From: Dicyema japonicum
Taxonomy: Eukaryota; Dicyemida; Rhombozoa; Dicyemidae
DNA length: 64,000 bases
Reading direction: 5' to 3'
NCBI GenBank assembly: GCA_011109175.1
Contig: RDEW01000032.1
Span: 22,459 to 86,458, forward strand
Shown: one piece after another, positions 11,055 to 21,624 of the stretch
Numbering within the stretch: the stretch's first letter is position 1
How the letters are laid out: each line of letters begins with the position of its first letter
Position numbers and translations under genes: made by a program
The notes under the pieces: generated by a model
Seen by the model: the letters and a program-made list of their open reading frames with translations, nothing else
Database searches by the model: none
What the model was told of the DNA's origin: nothing

Positions 11055-11715
11055 TAGAAACAATCATACTCCAGCTGAAGAAAATGGCAATATTTAGTCT
11101 TGTATAACCTATCTTCATGTCCCAGGATTTCTGAGTCGCGTCAAAATAATGTTCCTGCAACGTTCCTTATTCCTCTTCCATGTCTATCCATGAATGTTTC
11201 ATCCGGGTCTTTTTGTATTTACACTTTTGCTTTAAGGTCGCCAGCGATGACAGTTGTCGACAAGTGTAAAAAGTTTAGAGTAAACTTCAGAGAGAAAGGA
11301 GTAGAACAAATCTATCTCAGTAGGGTCTTTTCAATCCATCCACTGTGGGGTACGTACACGTTTATTATGGATCGTAAACTCCTAGATGGACGAAGTTTGT
11401 TCATACAAATCTGAAGTACGCAAATTCGGTCGTTTATGCTCCAATAGCAGTGAATCATTAGTCTCAGCTATTTCTTTATCACAAATCCTTGGCCAAAATG
11501 TCTGCTTTCCCTTCGAAATGATAAAATAATAGCCCAATAGTTCCTCTTCTAGCACATAGTGCGGTTTTGTTTCCTACAAGCATCCAACTGTAACTTTGTA
11601 TTTTATCAGATCGTCGCATAGTGCTGTTCTCTTCCATGATTGTGTGAGCCCTCTGACATTAAATGTGAGTAGTGAGAAAGATGAATCCTCGAGTTTCCTG
11701 TACTTTTCAGACACA
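11055..11715 (-). mobile_element. LINE apurinic-type endonuclease fragment
   Basis: Read on the minus strand: LLTFNVRGLTQSWKR, then an ETKP motif (catalytic Glu region), NVYVPHSGW, AGDLKAKV (the GDxNA motif with Asn changed to Lys) and MDRHGRGIRN. This is the order of an EEP-type LINE endonuclease. The frame is broken by stops, and the RT is missing. It may be the 5' part of a group b element. Confidence 0.6.
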
Positions 11716-12655
11716 TTGTAAAGAGCCACGTTACCAACTCAACCAAAATAATCGATTTCAGCTATTCCGCCGATGTTTTAGCCAGTCCAAAAATCAGCTG
11801 ATTCGAGAGGGTTTACTGTAGGTATAAAAGTTGACCTAAAAATGAAATGTTGATTTAATTTGAATTAATAAAAGTGAAGTTCTTGGTAAAGAAGTTATAG
11901 ACACCATCATAGCTAAATGCCTTCCCATTTGGAAGGATCTTTATTGTATCAGTGATTACCTCCTTCGTAAAATCAGAATATGATTTCTCTGATCCAGTCC
12001 CTCTTTTACTAATTAAGAAATTGCTCTCATTTGGTTCTACCTTATTCCATATGTTAGTCCAAAAAGGAAAACATTCCTGCTCATTGAAAATAAGGAACTA
12101 ATTCTTATCATCTCCATTGATATTTCTATAAAATCGTCTTCTATTTAATTCGAAGATAACATGTCTTTTCTAAATCCCTTTTTCGACCCATAAATTCTCA
12201 ATTTTCTCAAAAATCTTGATTTTGTAGCCATCATATGAAGCAAGTCTTTGAATTCTCCCCGCTTCGATTTTTTAAATCAATATACATTTGGAAGTATTCC
12301 GTATTTTTACGTCAAAATGCTTATTCCGTTATTTTTTAAGTATTTTTTTACACGATATTGGAGGAAGCAAGCACTTAAAATTCGTATCGGATTTCGATGT
12401 CGCGAATATTAAATAAAAGCGTTCGTAATCAAAGACAAAGCACTATTTGGAAGTCATTTAAATCTGGATTTGAGACTCAACGAAAACATTGAAGTCTATT
12501 TCGTCTCGACAAACTCGACATACAAACTTGCACGAATATGGAACTAACAAACTTAATCATTAAGGCAATCAAATATTGACTTAAAAAAATTGACTTTAAA
12601 AAATAGTTAAATTGTTGAACCTAAAAATTAAAAGAAGGTTTTTTTTTTCTTAAAA
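11716..12655. other. intergenic, one pogo-like transposon end
   Basis: Near 11793-11816 the sequence GATTCGAGAGGGTTTACTGT resembles the pogo-like end at 32.3 kb. The rest is AT-rich with no recognised gene. Confidence 0.35.
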
Positions 12656-14570
12656 CTCAAAATAAGATGAGATTTTATGGTTTCCGAAGTAACAGAATAA
12701 AAATAAAGAGGTATATTTGCAGATTAAATTGACTCGACATGAACAATTAAAAAGCATTTAGTGATAGATCTTTTTAGAATAATTTTTTAATGTATAACGT
12801 TTTATTTTTCAGAATTGGGTCGACCCAATTCTTAATTTTCATTAATTGTCATAAAATTATTCACTCTCTAAAAACTGAATATAGAAGTATCCAAAACAGA
12901 ATGAACTTCTTACAAGGACTTTTATGAATAATCTTTTCATTTTTAGTAAAAAACTCTATGTCTCAGGAAATTAGGTCAACATAGTTTACATATATTATTT
13001 CTTCTATCTTTTTTGTTATAGCGTCCTGGATTCCTTCATAACTGCTTGAAATTTTATTATTCCAATAAAAACAAACGATAACCATGCTTGTCTCAGATTT
13101 TTGTGTAGGTTTTTTTAATCTTATAAAATTAGAGGTAGAATTCTAATCATTCTAAAACTTGCTTATCCAGAAATATTTTATTAATTTTGTTCAAAAAGTT
13201 TTTCCAGAATTTTAGCAGAATATTGTTTCGCTTGTTTTTCTTAAATAAATGACGATCTTTCTATACAAGGGGAGTTTGGATGTAACTTCAATACATATAT
13301 CTGACAGGTTTGAACTGAAAATATGCGTTTTCTCTAAGAAATAATCTCATCATTTCGCTTTTGGAGAAATTAAGAATAACAGCAATTAAGATTGTCATTC
13401 ATTAATAGCAGGATGAGATCTAAGAGAAAAAACGGCTGGTGAATCCATTACGAAAATTGAAATTTTATAAAGATATCTTAGATCTCTGACTCGTATATTC
13501 TAGCTAAATTATGTCTAAAAAATTAACATAATTCCACGAAATTTGGTTTTCTAAGTTACAGAAATACCATTTGTCAAAAAAGTTTATGATTGCATGATAT
13601 AGTGTCTTATAAGGTATATTAAAATGCCTGACATGATCAACTGATAAGAAATTAGTAGTAGATCATTTATAAAATAATTTTGCAATTTATAATGTTTTAT
13701 TTTTTAGAATTGGGTCGACCCACTTCTTGATTTTCATTAATTGTCATAAAAAATTTCACTCTTCAATAACTAAATATAGAAGCATCCAAAACAGAATGAA
13801 CATCATTATAAGTACTTTTAAAAATTATCTGGTGCATTTTAGTGCTTAAACGCTATGTCTTGAGAAACTAGGTCAATATATTCTACATATATTATTTCTT
13901 CTATCTTTCTTGGGCATAGTGTCCTAGGTTCTTCATAAATGCTTCCCAATATACTGTGAACAGTAAAAAAAGTCTTTTTAGGAATGCCCATGTTTGTCAC
14001 AAAATTTTGATATGTTTTTCCGAATCTCACGAAGAACTCATGAAAATAAAATTCTAATCTCTCTAAGACTTATTTGCCAGTACTTTTAACAATGAATTTA
14101 GCAGTTTAATGAATAGATACTCGAAAATTAAAAATTTGCGAAAGCAGACTGCGCAGGTTATTTAGGTATATCGATTCTTAGCTTTCTGGGATGCGGTTGA
14201 CGGACATCACCATTGAAAAGCTCATGTATGCATAGAATTATCATTTTCCAATCGAATAAACAATTCATCTCCTAATTTTTGTACAATGGATTCAATCTAA
14301 GACTGAATTCATTGTTCTGATTTACATTAAATGAATGATGGTCTTTCTATTTAAGATGTACTCTATGCTATTTATATGAAGTGATCGAGCTGAAGAGAGG
14401 AGTCCCATAGGGATCGGCTTTTTTCTCTAAAAAAGATATCTAATAACGGTACTAGGTAAATTGAGAATTATGGCAATTAAGCTCGTCATTCAGGAATAAA
14501 GGATGAGATCTTTAGCAAAGAAGCAAAATTACGTCAAAAAATTAACATATTTCTATGAAATAATTTACAT
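12656..14570 (-). repeat. two tandem units with decayed LINE RT, upstream of GPCR copy 1
   Basis: Two units of about 0.95 kb (12.66-13.62 and 13.63-14.57) share several blocks: AGAATTGGGTCGACCCA, CCAAAACAGAATGAAC, and AGGTCAA followed by TATATTATTTCTTCTATC. On the minus strand the second unit keeps a frame (13839-14030) reading VRFGKTYQNFVTNMGIPKK and KIEEIIYVEYIDLVSQD. The spacing and wording match RT motif 4 (GVPQGD) and the YADD box (EIIYADDIDFVSEN in the LINE at 22.4 kb), so I read it as a heavily decayed group b RT. A third copy is at 60.42-60.84 kb, again directly upstream of a GPCR gene, so this is part of a duplicated cassette. Confidence 0.55.
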
Positions 14571-14607
14571 TTATATTTAAGAACAAACCCATAAATTATT
14601 TAAGATA

Positions 14608-16954
14608 ATGAATTTTTTATGTTGGTTTCTTATTTTAAAAATTTCAAATGATGAAATAATAGTTGATAGGGAATTTGAGTTGTGCTTAGTTGAAAGTGAA
14701 TTTGATACTTGTATATATATAAATTATTAATAGGTCTTAAACGATTAATAACTTTAATTAGTCAGGAACAAAATTATTTGGAATATTTAAATTACTTATA
14801 TCGCACAAAAGTAAAATTTTCATAATTTTTAGATTAATGATGCTAATAGAGAAGTTTTCTTTGAAAATGTAGAGTCAACACCCTTTTTGAGTTTAGAGAT
14901 ATCTATTTGCCAAATAATGGCCTTCAATTTTAATGATATTCAATTTAAGAAGTTTGTAAACGATACCATAAAAGAAGAATTAAGAAACAAATTACAAAAT
15001 ATTTTCTTTTTAGAAAATTATTTTAAAAATAGAAATACGTCGAAAATAATTTATGTTAATAATTCTGCTTATGATGCTAATTGTATAAATGAAAATAATA
15101 AGTTTATAAATTTTGAAATGATAATTGAGCATTTACGAAACGAAAGACCAAATGAAAAAATTACAGATATTTTATTTGAGTCGATGGATGATTTCGTCAA
15201 TGAATATTTAAATAACTTGATAAATGGAGGGATTCTATCAAACTTTCAAATCTTCGTTAAAATAATCGGACCTGATTATAAATTGGAAAAATTAGCAGGT
15301 TAGTCTTTTTTTAATTCTAAGATGAATTGATAAATACGGATCACAGCGATGAGGTTTTGATTTTAAATAATAATATTAGAACGGTCAAAATGTTAAAAAT
15401 TTTTTGGAATTACTTGAATTAACAGGTAAACTATCAAATGATACAGCGTCTAAAGCAAGAAAAGCTATTTTTGATCCAGTGAATGGCATTCCTCCAGATA
15501 GTAATCTAAAATATGAAGTCATCGATAAAATAGTGGTAAGAAATTCAAAATTTTCTTCAAAAAATAATGTCTCTGGAGAAATCGAATTACTTACTGAAGA
15601 TCCTACCGAAAGTAATTTTATAAATAAATCGAGTTCGCGTGGTTGTTCATAATGAAAGCAAATTAACTCCTACAAATGGAACATCTCCACAATCGCTTCA
15701 AGTTTCGATTGTCGCTCAGTTTGAAATAAAATCTTTATCATTAAAATTTCCAATACATTCAAATTATAGTGAATATACTAATAAAGTAGCAAAACATATT
15801 AATTACAGGGGTTTACTCCAAAGTGTGTATTTTACAACAACGAAACTGGCCTTTGGGAAATTGTGGGTATAATAGAAATTTCTGGATCGTTTTATGTCTG
15901 TAAATCTCTGCATTTGACAAGTTTTGCTATTCTATTTGTAATTATCATTTTCACGTTAGGGTCCAATAACTTCGTCTGAATTTAAAAATGATGCAACTAC
16001 AGTCATTACAATAATTGGAATTTCTTTCTCCACAGTCGCTATAATAATTTCATTTATTATATTTATACTCAAAATTAGGTTGGTATTATTTATTTACTTC
16101 AGACTTTTGAAGATTCTATTTTTCAAATTTTTTTACTTAATTTGAAAACATCAATTTTGATGTTGAACATGGTGTTTATTTTTGGAATCATTTATTCTTC
16201 AGAAAAAAGTTATGTAGAGTGTGTAACAGTTGGAGTTTTACTCCACTATGGAATTTTGTCTCAATTTTTATGGATGTTCACAATATCATATGTCCATTAT
16301 TTAAAATTTAACAAAGTAATTGGAGTCAACATAAAATATTTGAAGGTCAAAGCATTTGTTATTAGTTGGGGTTTTATTTTAGTTTTATTTGTAATTAGGT
16401 TCCACTCTTCATTGTCGGTTTAATTTTAATAATAAATAAAAATTTATTATTCCGAAGGGAAATGCCTGATTTCTGGAATTAGCTTTTATTTGGGGTTGCT
16501 TAGTCCGATTATAATCTGTCTGCTTTTAAATTTTATGTTATACATTCTTTGATGTGTGGATTTATGAAAACTAAAACACCAATAAATACAAATTCAATTA
16601 AAAACAAAATTTTATTTTCACTTTTCATTTTTTCAGGTAAAATTAAAATATATTTTAGGACTTCCATGGATTTTATTATTTTTTGTAAGATTTAGCACGG
16701 TGTTAGAATATATTTTTATTATATTCGTTAGTTTTCAAGAGTTGCTCATTCTCCTTTTAAATATTATGAATTTAAAACAAACATTAATTAAAAAAATAAA
16801 TCCAATAAATGATAACGAACAACTTACAAACACAAATAATCTTACTTTAGAAAATGACAATGAAAATTTACCTTTAACGAATTCAAATTTTTTACTAAGG
16901 CCTATAAATTTATTTATTACAAAAATTTTATTTCCAATAAACAATAAAATTTAA
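14608..16954 (+). CDS. adhesion-type GPCR, copy 1 (3' half disrupted)
   Basis: Adhesion-family receptor; ligand unknown. Exons resolved from phase and homology with copy 2: 14608-14710, 14734-14810, 14833-15298, 15322-15353, 15380-15611, 15634-15785, 15809-15937, 15960-16082, then from 16103; last exon 16659-16954. Introns are 20-26 nt, all GT-AG. Signal peptide MNFLCWFLILKIS; one N-terminal unit with SICQIMAFNF; GAIN-like region (RVVVHNES); GPS near residue 390 (CKSLHLTSFAILF), HLT cleavage triplet kept; TM1 from about 16.0 kb; TM2 LMLNMVFIFGIIYSS; TM3 CVTVGVLLHYGILSQFLWMF; TM4 ISWG; TM7 LEYIFIIFVSFQ. After TM4 the frame is lost: relative to copy 2, two bases are missing near 16442 and one near 16551, and exon 9 stays open only with a 17-nt intron (16382-16398). 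Pseudogene or sequence error; the ectodomain to TM3 is intact. Confidence 0.8.
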
Positions 16955-16974
16955 CAAGACGATGAATTCACAGT

Positions 16975-17110
16975 AATTAATATTTCTAACGTTATTTATT
17001 ATCTTAGTTTATTTTGTTTGTTTGCTAACTATGTTCATATATCAACATCTAAATATAATCATAAAAATATCTTCCTATTATTATATTATTTAAGCACTTC
17101 ACGAGAGCCA
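16975..17110 (+). repeat. start of duplicated 3' flank, copy A
   Basis: Directly after the GPCR stop: TTGCTAACTATGTTCATAT, then AACATC.AAATATAATCATAA. The same sequence follows GPCR copy 2 at 63.9 kb and begins block C at 38.96 kb. It continues at 17280-17555, interrupted by a LINE tail. Confidence 0.65.
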
Positions 17111-17278
17111 TATTAATTATAGCCCCGCATGTGCAGCAAAAGAAACAAGGTTAGATGTCATCTTTTTCCATGCTCCCCTGTTCATAGCCAAGGCTCTCAT
17201 GCTGTCCAGGTCGTCGGCATTTATTAGATTTTTTTTGATCTTGACCAGGTCTTTTATATATCTTCCTATACATGTAGT
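17111..17278 (-). mobile_element. LINE C-terminal tail fragment
   Basis: The minus strand reads LVKIKKNLINADDLDSMRAL then AMNRGAWKKM, matching the final RT-ORF segment of the element at 17.6 kb (DDLDTLGITACNRGAWRKLV). A short 5'-truncated copy inserted in block A. Confidence 0.6.
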
Positions 17279-17558
17279 TATTTTAGTTGATTTTCTAAGT
17301 TTTTTTAATTTCTTGATAGAGTTGATTTGTATTCTAATCTCAATGCATTAACACTTTTCTTCTAGTTTCTGATGCTTTCCATGTGTGTTATCCGATCCAC
17401 AAAAATCACCCTTCCAGATAAGGAATGGGTATTATTTCCACTAATAAAATTTTTCACCTTAAAAAGAACTAAAACTTTATTTTCAGAAGTAAGAACAGCA
17501 ATATCAGTTAATTACATTGAAAGTAGCTCTTTACTTTTTGTTCGTGAATTATTATAAT
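17279..17558 (+). repeat. duplicated 3' flank, copy A, continued
   Basis: TACATGTAGTTA, GTTGATTTTCTAAG, TGATGCTTTCCATGTGTGTT and CTCTTTACTTTTTGTTCGTG follow the order seen at 23.51-23.81 kb (B) and 39.02-39.29 kb (C). A 61-codon frame at 17372-17557 is not kept in the other copies, so I do not call a gene. Block A breaks off here and resumes at 19.80 kb after a LINE insertion. Confidence 0.65.
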
Positions 17559-17599
17559 AGCACTTTCGAAGAACCAAAAATGTATTTTATTTAATTAAG

Positions 17600-19795
17600 G
17601 TTCCGCTTTTGCCGTATTTTTCTTCAGGTTATTTTTTTCCCACAATTCTCTTGACCAACTTCCTCCATGCTCCGCGGTTACACGCAGTTATTCCAAGCGT
17701 ATCCAGATCATCTCCAGTTTTCAGCTTTCGTCCTACATTGGTCAGGTCCTTGTGTAGAACCTCTGGCAAAGTTATGCGAGGTCTTCCACGGAACGAGGTA
17801 TTCACTTCTGGGCAGAAATAGTTATCCATTGCTATTTTAGCAGGCGTCATCTGACTCATTCGAAGGATGTGACCAAACAGACGCAATCTTGATTCCAGGA
17901 TATCCAGACTCAATGGTCTTGTATCACATCTTTGTATAGATTCTTGTTTGTAATTTTTTTCGGCCAGTTGATGCCAAGCAACAGTCGGAGTTGCTTACGA
18001 TGGAAGACATCTAGTTTGTCCATTACCGCTTCTGAGACACCCCAGGTTGCAGCGTTGTACATTAGGACTGGTTTCACGAAGGCATTGTATAGTCTCACAC
18101 GTAATTGTGTGCTAATTTGTTTACGATGATTCCAGACTACTCTCATTTTTCTAAAGGCCGCGACGGACAATATATTCCTGTTAGTGATATCCTCAGCGTC
18201 TCCGAGCAACGACCCCAATTTTTTACAGTATCTCCATTTTTATCAGTTCGTGTTAGTTCACGGCGTATGGTAGTTGTCTCCGTCTTTTCCGTATTGATTT
18301 TGATGAACCATTTTTCTAAGACATCTGGCATTTTTGTCCGTCTGAAGCCTCTGAGTGCCGCCTCCAGATATGTCACAAAAAGTACCGGTGACAAGGAATT
18401 CCCTGCGGTACCCCGAACGTTGTCTCGAATGGGACAGACTCCAAATTTCCAAAACGTACACTTAGCTGCGTTGTTCCAAGTGATAGGCGGATCATTCTGA
18501 CACTGTCCTCGTCAACCAACTTCTCCAAGATATCCAAAAGTCTCCCTCTATGTATAGAGTCAAAGGCTTTGGACATATCCATGCCAAGGATGCCAATAGC
18601 CCCCTTGTACTTTCGATGTGTTGCGCAAAGCCATCGATGTCCCAGACCACATCAGCTGTAGATCTCCCTGACCTGAATCCGCTTTGACCGTGAGAGAAAG
18701 TTCTCGATGTCAGATCCAATCCTGTTCAGCACTATAAGTGATAGTGTCTTGCGTAGAGTCGTCAATAGTACGATGGGTCTTAAATTCGTTAAAAAGCTTT
18801 TAGCTTTGCCCGGTTTTTGTAGTGCAATTAGTGTGCCATTACCCACATCGAGTAGTAAGTTGTATTTGAATGTTTTGTTGTTTATCTCAGTTAATAGCTC
18901 AGAGATCTCGGTCGGTGCATATTTGAGAAGTTCTGCATTTATGTTGTCAGGACCAGCAGCTCTATTGTTGTTCAGTTTGTCCAGGGCTTTTTTTGTTTCC
19001 AGAATCGTTATCGGAATATTTAGTTCTCGTGCTTCACCATCGAATTGTTTGATGTTTTCCCCGTGGTTTTGATTGAAGGCCTGCTGATAATGACTGGATA
19101 TGGCCGATAGAATTTCATTTTTGTTTAACATAGTCTTTCCAAACTGATCATGTATTGTGATTTTTGATGACTGCGTGTCTCTATGTAGTAGGTGAACAGC
19201 CTTGAACATCTGCGCTCCGTTTTTGAGCCTTTCTACTTCTTTAGCCATTCCAACAAGTTTATTTTCCTTTATTTCCCTCGTTCTTTTCTTTATTTTATAC
19301 AGGGTTTGGTTCCGCATGACTCTTAGAGTGTGTTCCTTTGCCTGGTCCTGGCAGGTTTCGACCTGTAAACGTAGGTTCCTCTGCAATTTGGATAGTTCTT
19401 CAAGCTCGTGGTCATAGTGCCCGTTGAAATGCTTCGGTTTTACTCCGACTGTTGAATGGGCCGCGCACTTTATTGCATCGATGGTGTCTTGCCACAGCTC
19501 CCCAGGCATTTTTTCTTTATTCCACTGTCTGATCTTTTCTCTCAATGTATTTTGATAGCTTTCCCGACTCGGTCCCACCATGCAGAGTTGCTCTACTGCG
19601 AACCTCCCCTCAGATATCCTCATGCCAGCCGCTTTGGAAACCCCAAAATATCGTTTGAAAAGGAAACGTGCCACAACCAATCTGTGATCACTATCTACTA
19701 GTGTCCCACTGTAGCTCCGAGAATCTGTTAGCAGTGCCTTGTAGGCTTGTTTGCAGATAATGTAATCTATTTGGTTATATATAGGCTTGATAGTC
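17600..19795 (-). mobile_element. LINE (group b): EN remnant, RT and C-terminal tail
   Basis: The longest group b copy. Minus-strand order: end of the endonuclease (VVARFLFKRYFGVSKAAGMR, the 342-codon frame 19680-18652), the RT N-terminus (NNRAAGPDNINAELLKY and ALQKPGKAKSFLTNLRPIVL), GQSGFRSGRSTADVVW near 18.7 kb, DMSKAFDSIHRGRLLDIL, PFETTFGVPQG, YLEAALRGFRRT, thumb (VKPVLMYNAATWGVSE) and the tail ESRLRLFGHILRMSQ plus FRGRPRITLPEVL, ending GKK near 17629. The domain order is that of an APE-type LINE ORF2. It has shifts near 18.65, 18.37 and 18.2 kb, and the YADD box is lost. Inserted within flank block A. Confidence 0.85.
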
Positions 19796-19809
19796 CAGAA
19801 AACAATGAG

Positions 19810-19972
19810 TTCCAGAAAACAATATAGTTCCGCACTGTTGAAACACTGATGACGGCGTCACTCGTCAACACCAAAGCATGTGTGGAACCATCAACCGAAC
19901 GGGGGTGGAGTGAATCGAACCTTAATTCATGATTATTACACTGTTCCATCAGGCCTACAACCAATAATGGAG
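19810..19972 (-). repeat. tRNA-derived SINE
   Basis: On the minus strand: GTAGGCCTGATGGAACAG (A-box region), AAGGTTCGATTCACTCCA (B box), then a body with GTTGACGAGTGACGCCGTCA and CAACAGTGCGGAACTATA. The body core is shared with the SINE at 46.6 kb, which has a different, better tRNA head. The copy at 23.82-23.97 kb comes from the segmental duplication. Confidence 0.6.
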
Positions 19973-20625
19973 TTTTAATAATGTTGATCGCAACATAAAT
20001 ATTTAAACAGTCTCAGAAATAAAAATGACCCTAGTTTCAAAAGTAGGGTAATTTTTACTTGACCTAAAAATTTAAAATTTTGACGTAATTTTTGACATAG
20101 ATATCAGTAAAAAGTCCTGGAAAAATACAAGTTGTGAAGAAGTATTATATAAAAAAATTCAATGCACATCAATCAGATAGAATACATCTGGGTACATCTG
20201 AAATCGACAAAGAATGTTCTTGAACAACTGCAAACTCTTAAGTGAATAGTTTAACAAATAATCGAAGAGAATAATTTCGGAAACGAATCATTTAACTGTC
20301 ACAGGCATTCTGACTCGAGTTTAAATTGTATTATCTAACGACTCAGTAACCCATTCTCTTAATCGATCGAGAATTTTCGAAAAAAAGATGCTTCTAGTGA
20401 ATAAAAAATAGGAGACGGACCGAGACAAGAGAAAGAGAGATCCCCTTAGGGTTGTGTAGAAGGTAGAAACGACAAGAGAAGAGATGGCCTGTATGTGTTA
20501 TCTGAATATTACTATTAAATGTTTTCTTAAATATTTTAAAGTTAAATATTTTTAAACCAAGAAGTTTTAAATTTATTAAAACCCAACTAAATAACCCAGA
20601 TTAGTAAGTTAGTAAAGGCAAAGTT

Positions 20626-21138
20626 TTTATCAAATTAATTTCGGGCATTTACCAAGATAGACGCAGTATTGTACGGCAAAACTTAATAGTTCATATTTTT
20701 TGTAGCTCACATACGCCTCCTAATTTATTAATATAAAACTTTATGATTGATATATCAATTTTTTCATTAATGCAAAATTTACAGTCATTAGCAATTCCGC
20801 GAAAGTTTTTACTACCATAATTGTTTCGATCATGGTGGTATTTCTTTTCATGATTTTTATGGAAGTGATCAGAATTACGATGTCCTCGAACTTGTTCATG
20901 TTCATCAGCATTTACGTAGAACTCATCATCACCATAATTGTTTCTATTATGGTTGTATTTTTTCCCATAATGATTTTTATAAAAGTGATGAGAATTATGA
21001 TGTCCTCGATCTTGTTCGTGTTTATTATCATTTATATCCAACTCCTATTTATCACGATAAACCCTTTTAGCATTTGAAATCTGTGATAATAATATAATTC
21101 CTTTAATTAATAGGCAAAAAACCAATTAGACCAATCAT
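20626..21138 (-). pseudogene. His-rich secreted protein, damaged copy A
   Basis: Same layout as the intact gene at 24630-25143: a 16-nt first exon (ATG at 21138), a 22-nt intron (21101-21122), and the two His-rich repeats (KHEQDRGHHNSHHFYKNHYG and DEHEQVRGHRNSDHFHKNHE). A TAT-to-TAG change just after the signal peptide (codons reading YRDK then stop) and a one-base loss near 20.75 kb disable it. The signal peptide and repeats are otherwise nearly unchanged, so the damage is recent. Confidence 0.7.
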
Positions 21139-21624
21139 TTCTGCCAACTAAGAATTATTTATGCATTTTATTATAAATTTATGGTTCGCCATTAATAAAA
21201 ATAAAATATATATTTAATATTTATATTTAAAGTTAGTAATTTTAATAGTAAATAACTAATTTATCAATTTATTATTTATGTTGATAACAAACTCTGAAAA
21301 TGTCTGCTTTAAAACGAGCTTTCTGAGTTCGTTACCATATGATCATTAACCAACAAGAAAAATCAACATGTACCAGGTAAGAAATGTTTATTGTTAAAAT
21401 CAAAATGTCAAACATCGATCACACAAACTGCATGTATATTCACATTCAGAATGGCGAGCGAGATTAGTTCAAATAACCAGCAGCGCTCAAGGGAATCTCC
21501 TGTTAGTACAGAAATCCGATTCCCTAGAAGATTCCAAGAATTTCAGTCTCTCAAGAGCAATGTTTAAATAAAATTAATTATTGGAACGAATGTCAAAATA
21601 TCAATTACATAAAATATTTGTAAT

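Larger units (their letters stand above)
19797..21623 (+). repeat. duplicated 3' flank, copy A, main part
   Basis: From GAGTTCCAGAAAACAATATA to about 21623 this matches 23.81-25.61 kb nearly base for base, with small indels. It contains a SINE (19810-19970), the dispersed ~200-bp repeat (20043-20215), a damaged His-rich gene, and a copy of the MASEI motif (21447-21570). It ends where a LINE is inserted (21.63 kb). Confidence 0.8.

Noticed and set aside
13839-14030. Minus-strand frame as an independent host gene upstream of the GPCR
   Set aside because: Motif spacing (GIP..., EIIYVEYIDLVSQD) matches the RT core of LINEs in the window, and the sister units are full of stops.
16675-16711. A further 22-nt intron (GTAAGATTT...GTTAG) in the last GPCR exon, copy 1
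   Set aside because: It has perfect GT-AG ends and length, but removing it would destroy TM7 (LEYIFIIFVSFQ), and copy 2 has GTTAGA there, without the donor context.
17372-17557. 61-codon frame after GPCR copy 1 as a gene
   Set aside because: The same region in blocks B and C has indels that destroy the frame, and the segment is part of a duplicated non-coding flank.
18105-19701. Plus-strand frames of 70-131 codons between 17.6 and 19.7 kb as host genes
   Set aside because: They are antisense shadows of the LINE reverse transcriptase on the minus strand.
20832-21077. Hydrophobic plus-strand frames opposite the His-rich genes (20.8, 24.7 and 39.8 kb) as membrane proteins
   Set aside because: His/Asn codons read on the other strand give Met/Val/Ile, so the hydrophobic frames are a by-product of the minus-strand repeats; signal peptide and introns support the minus strand.
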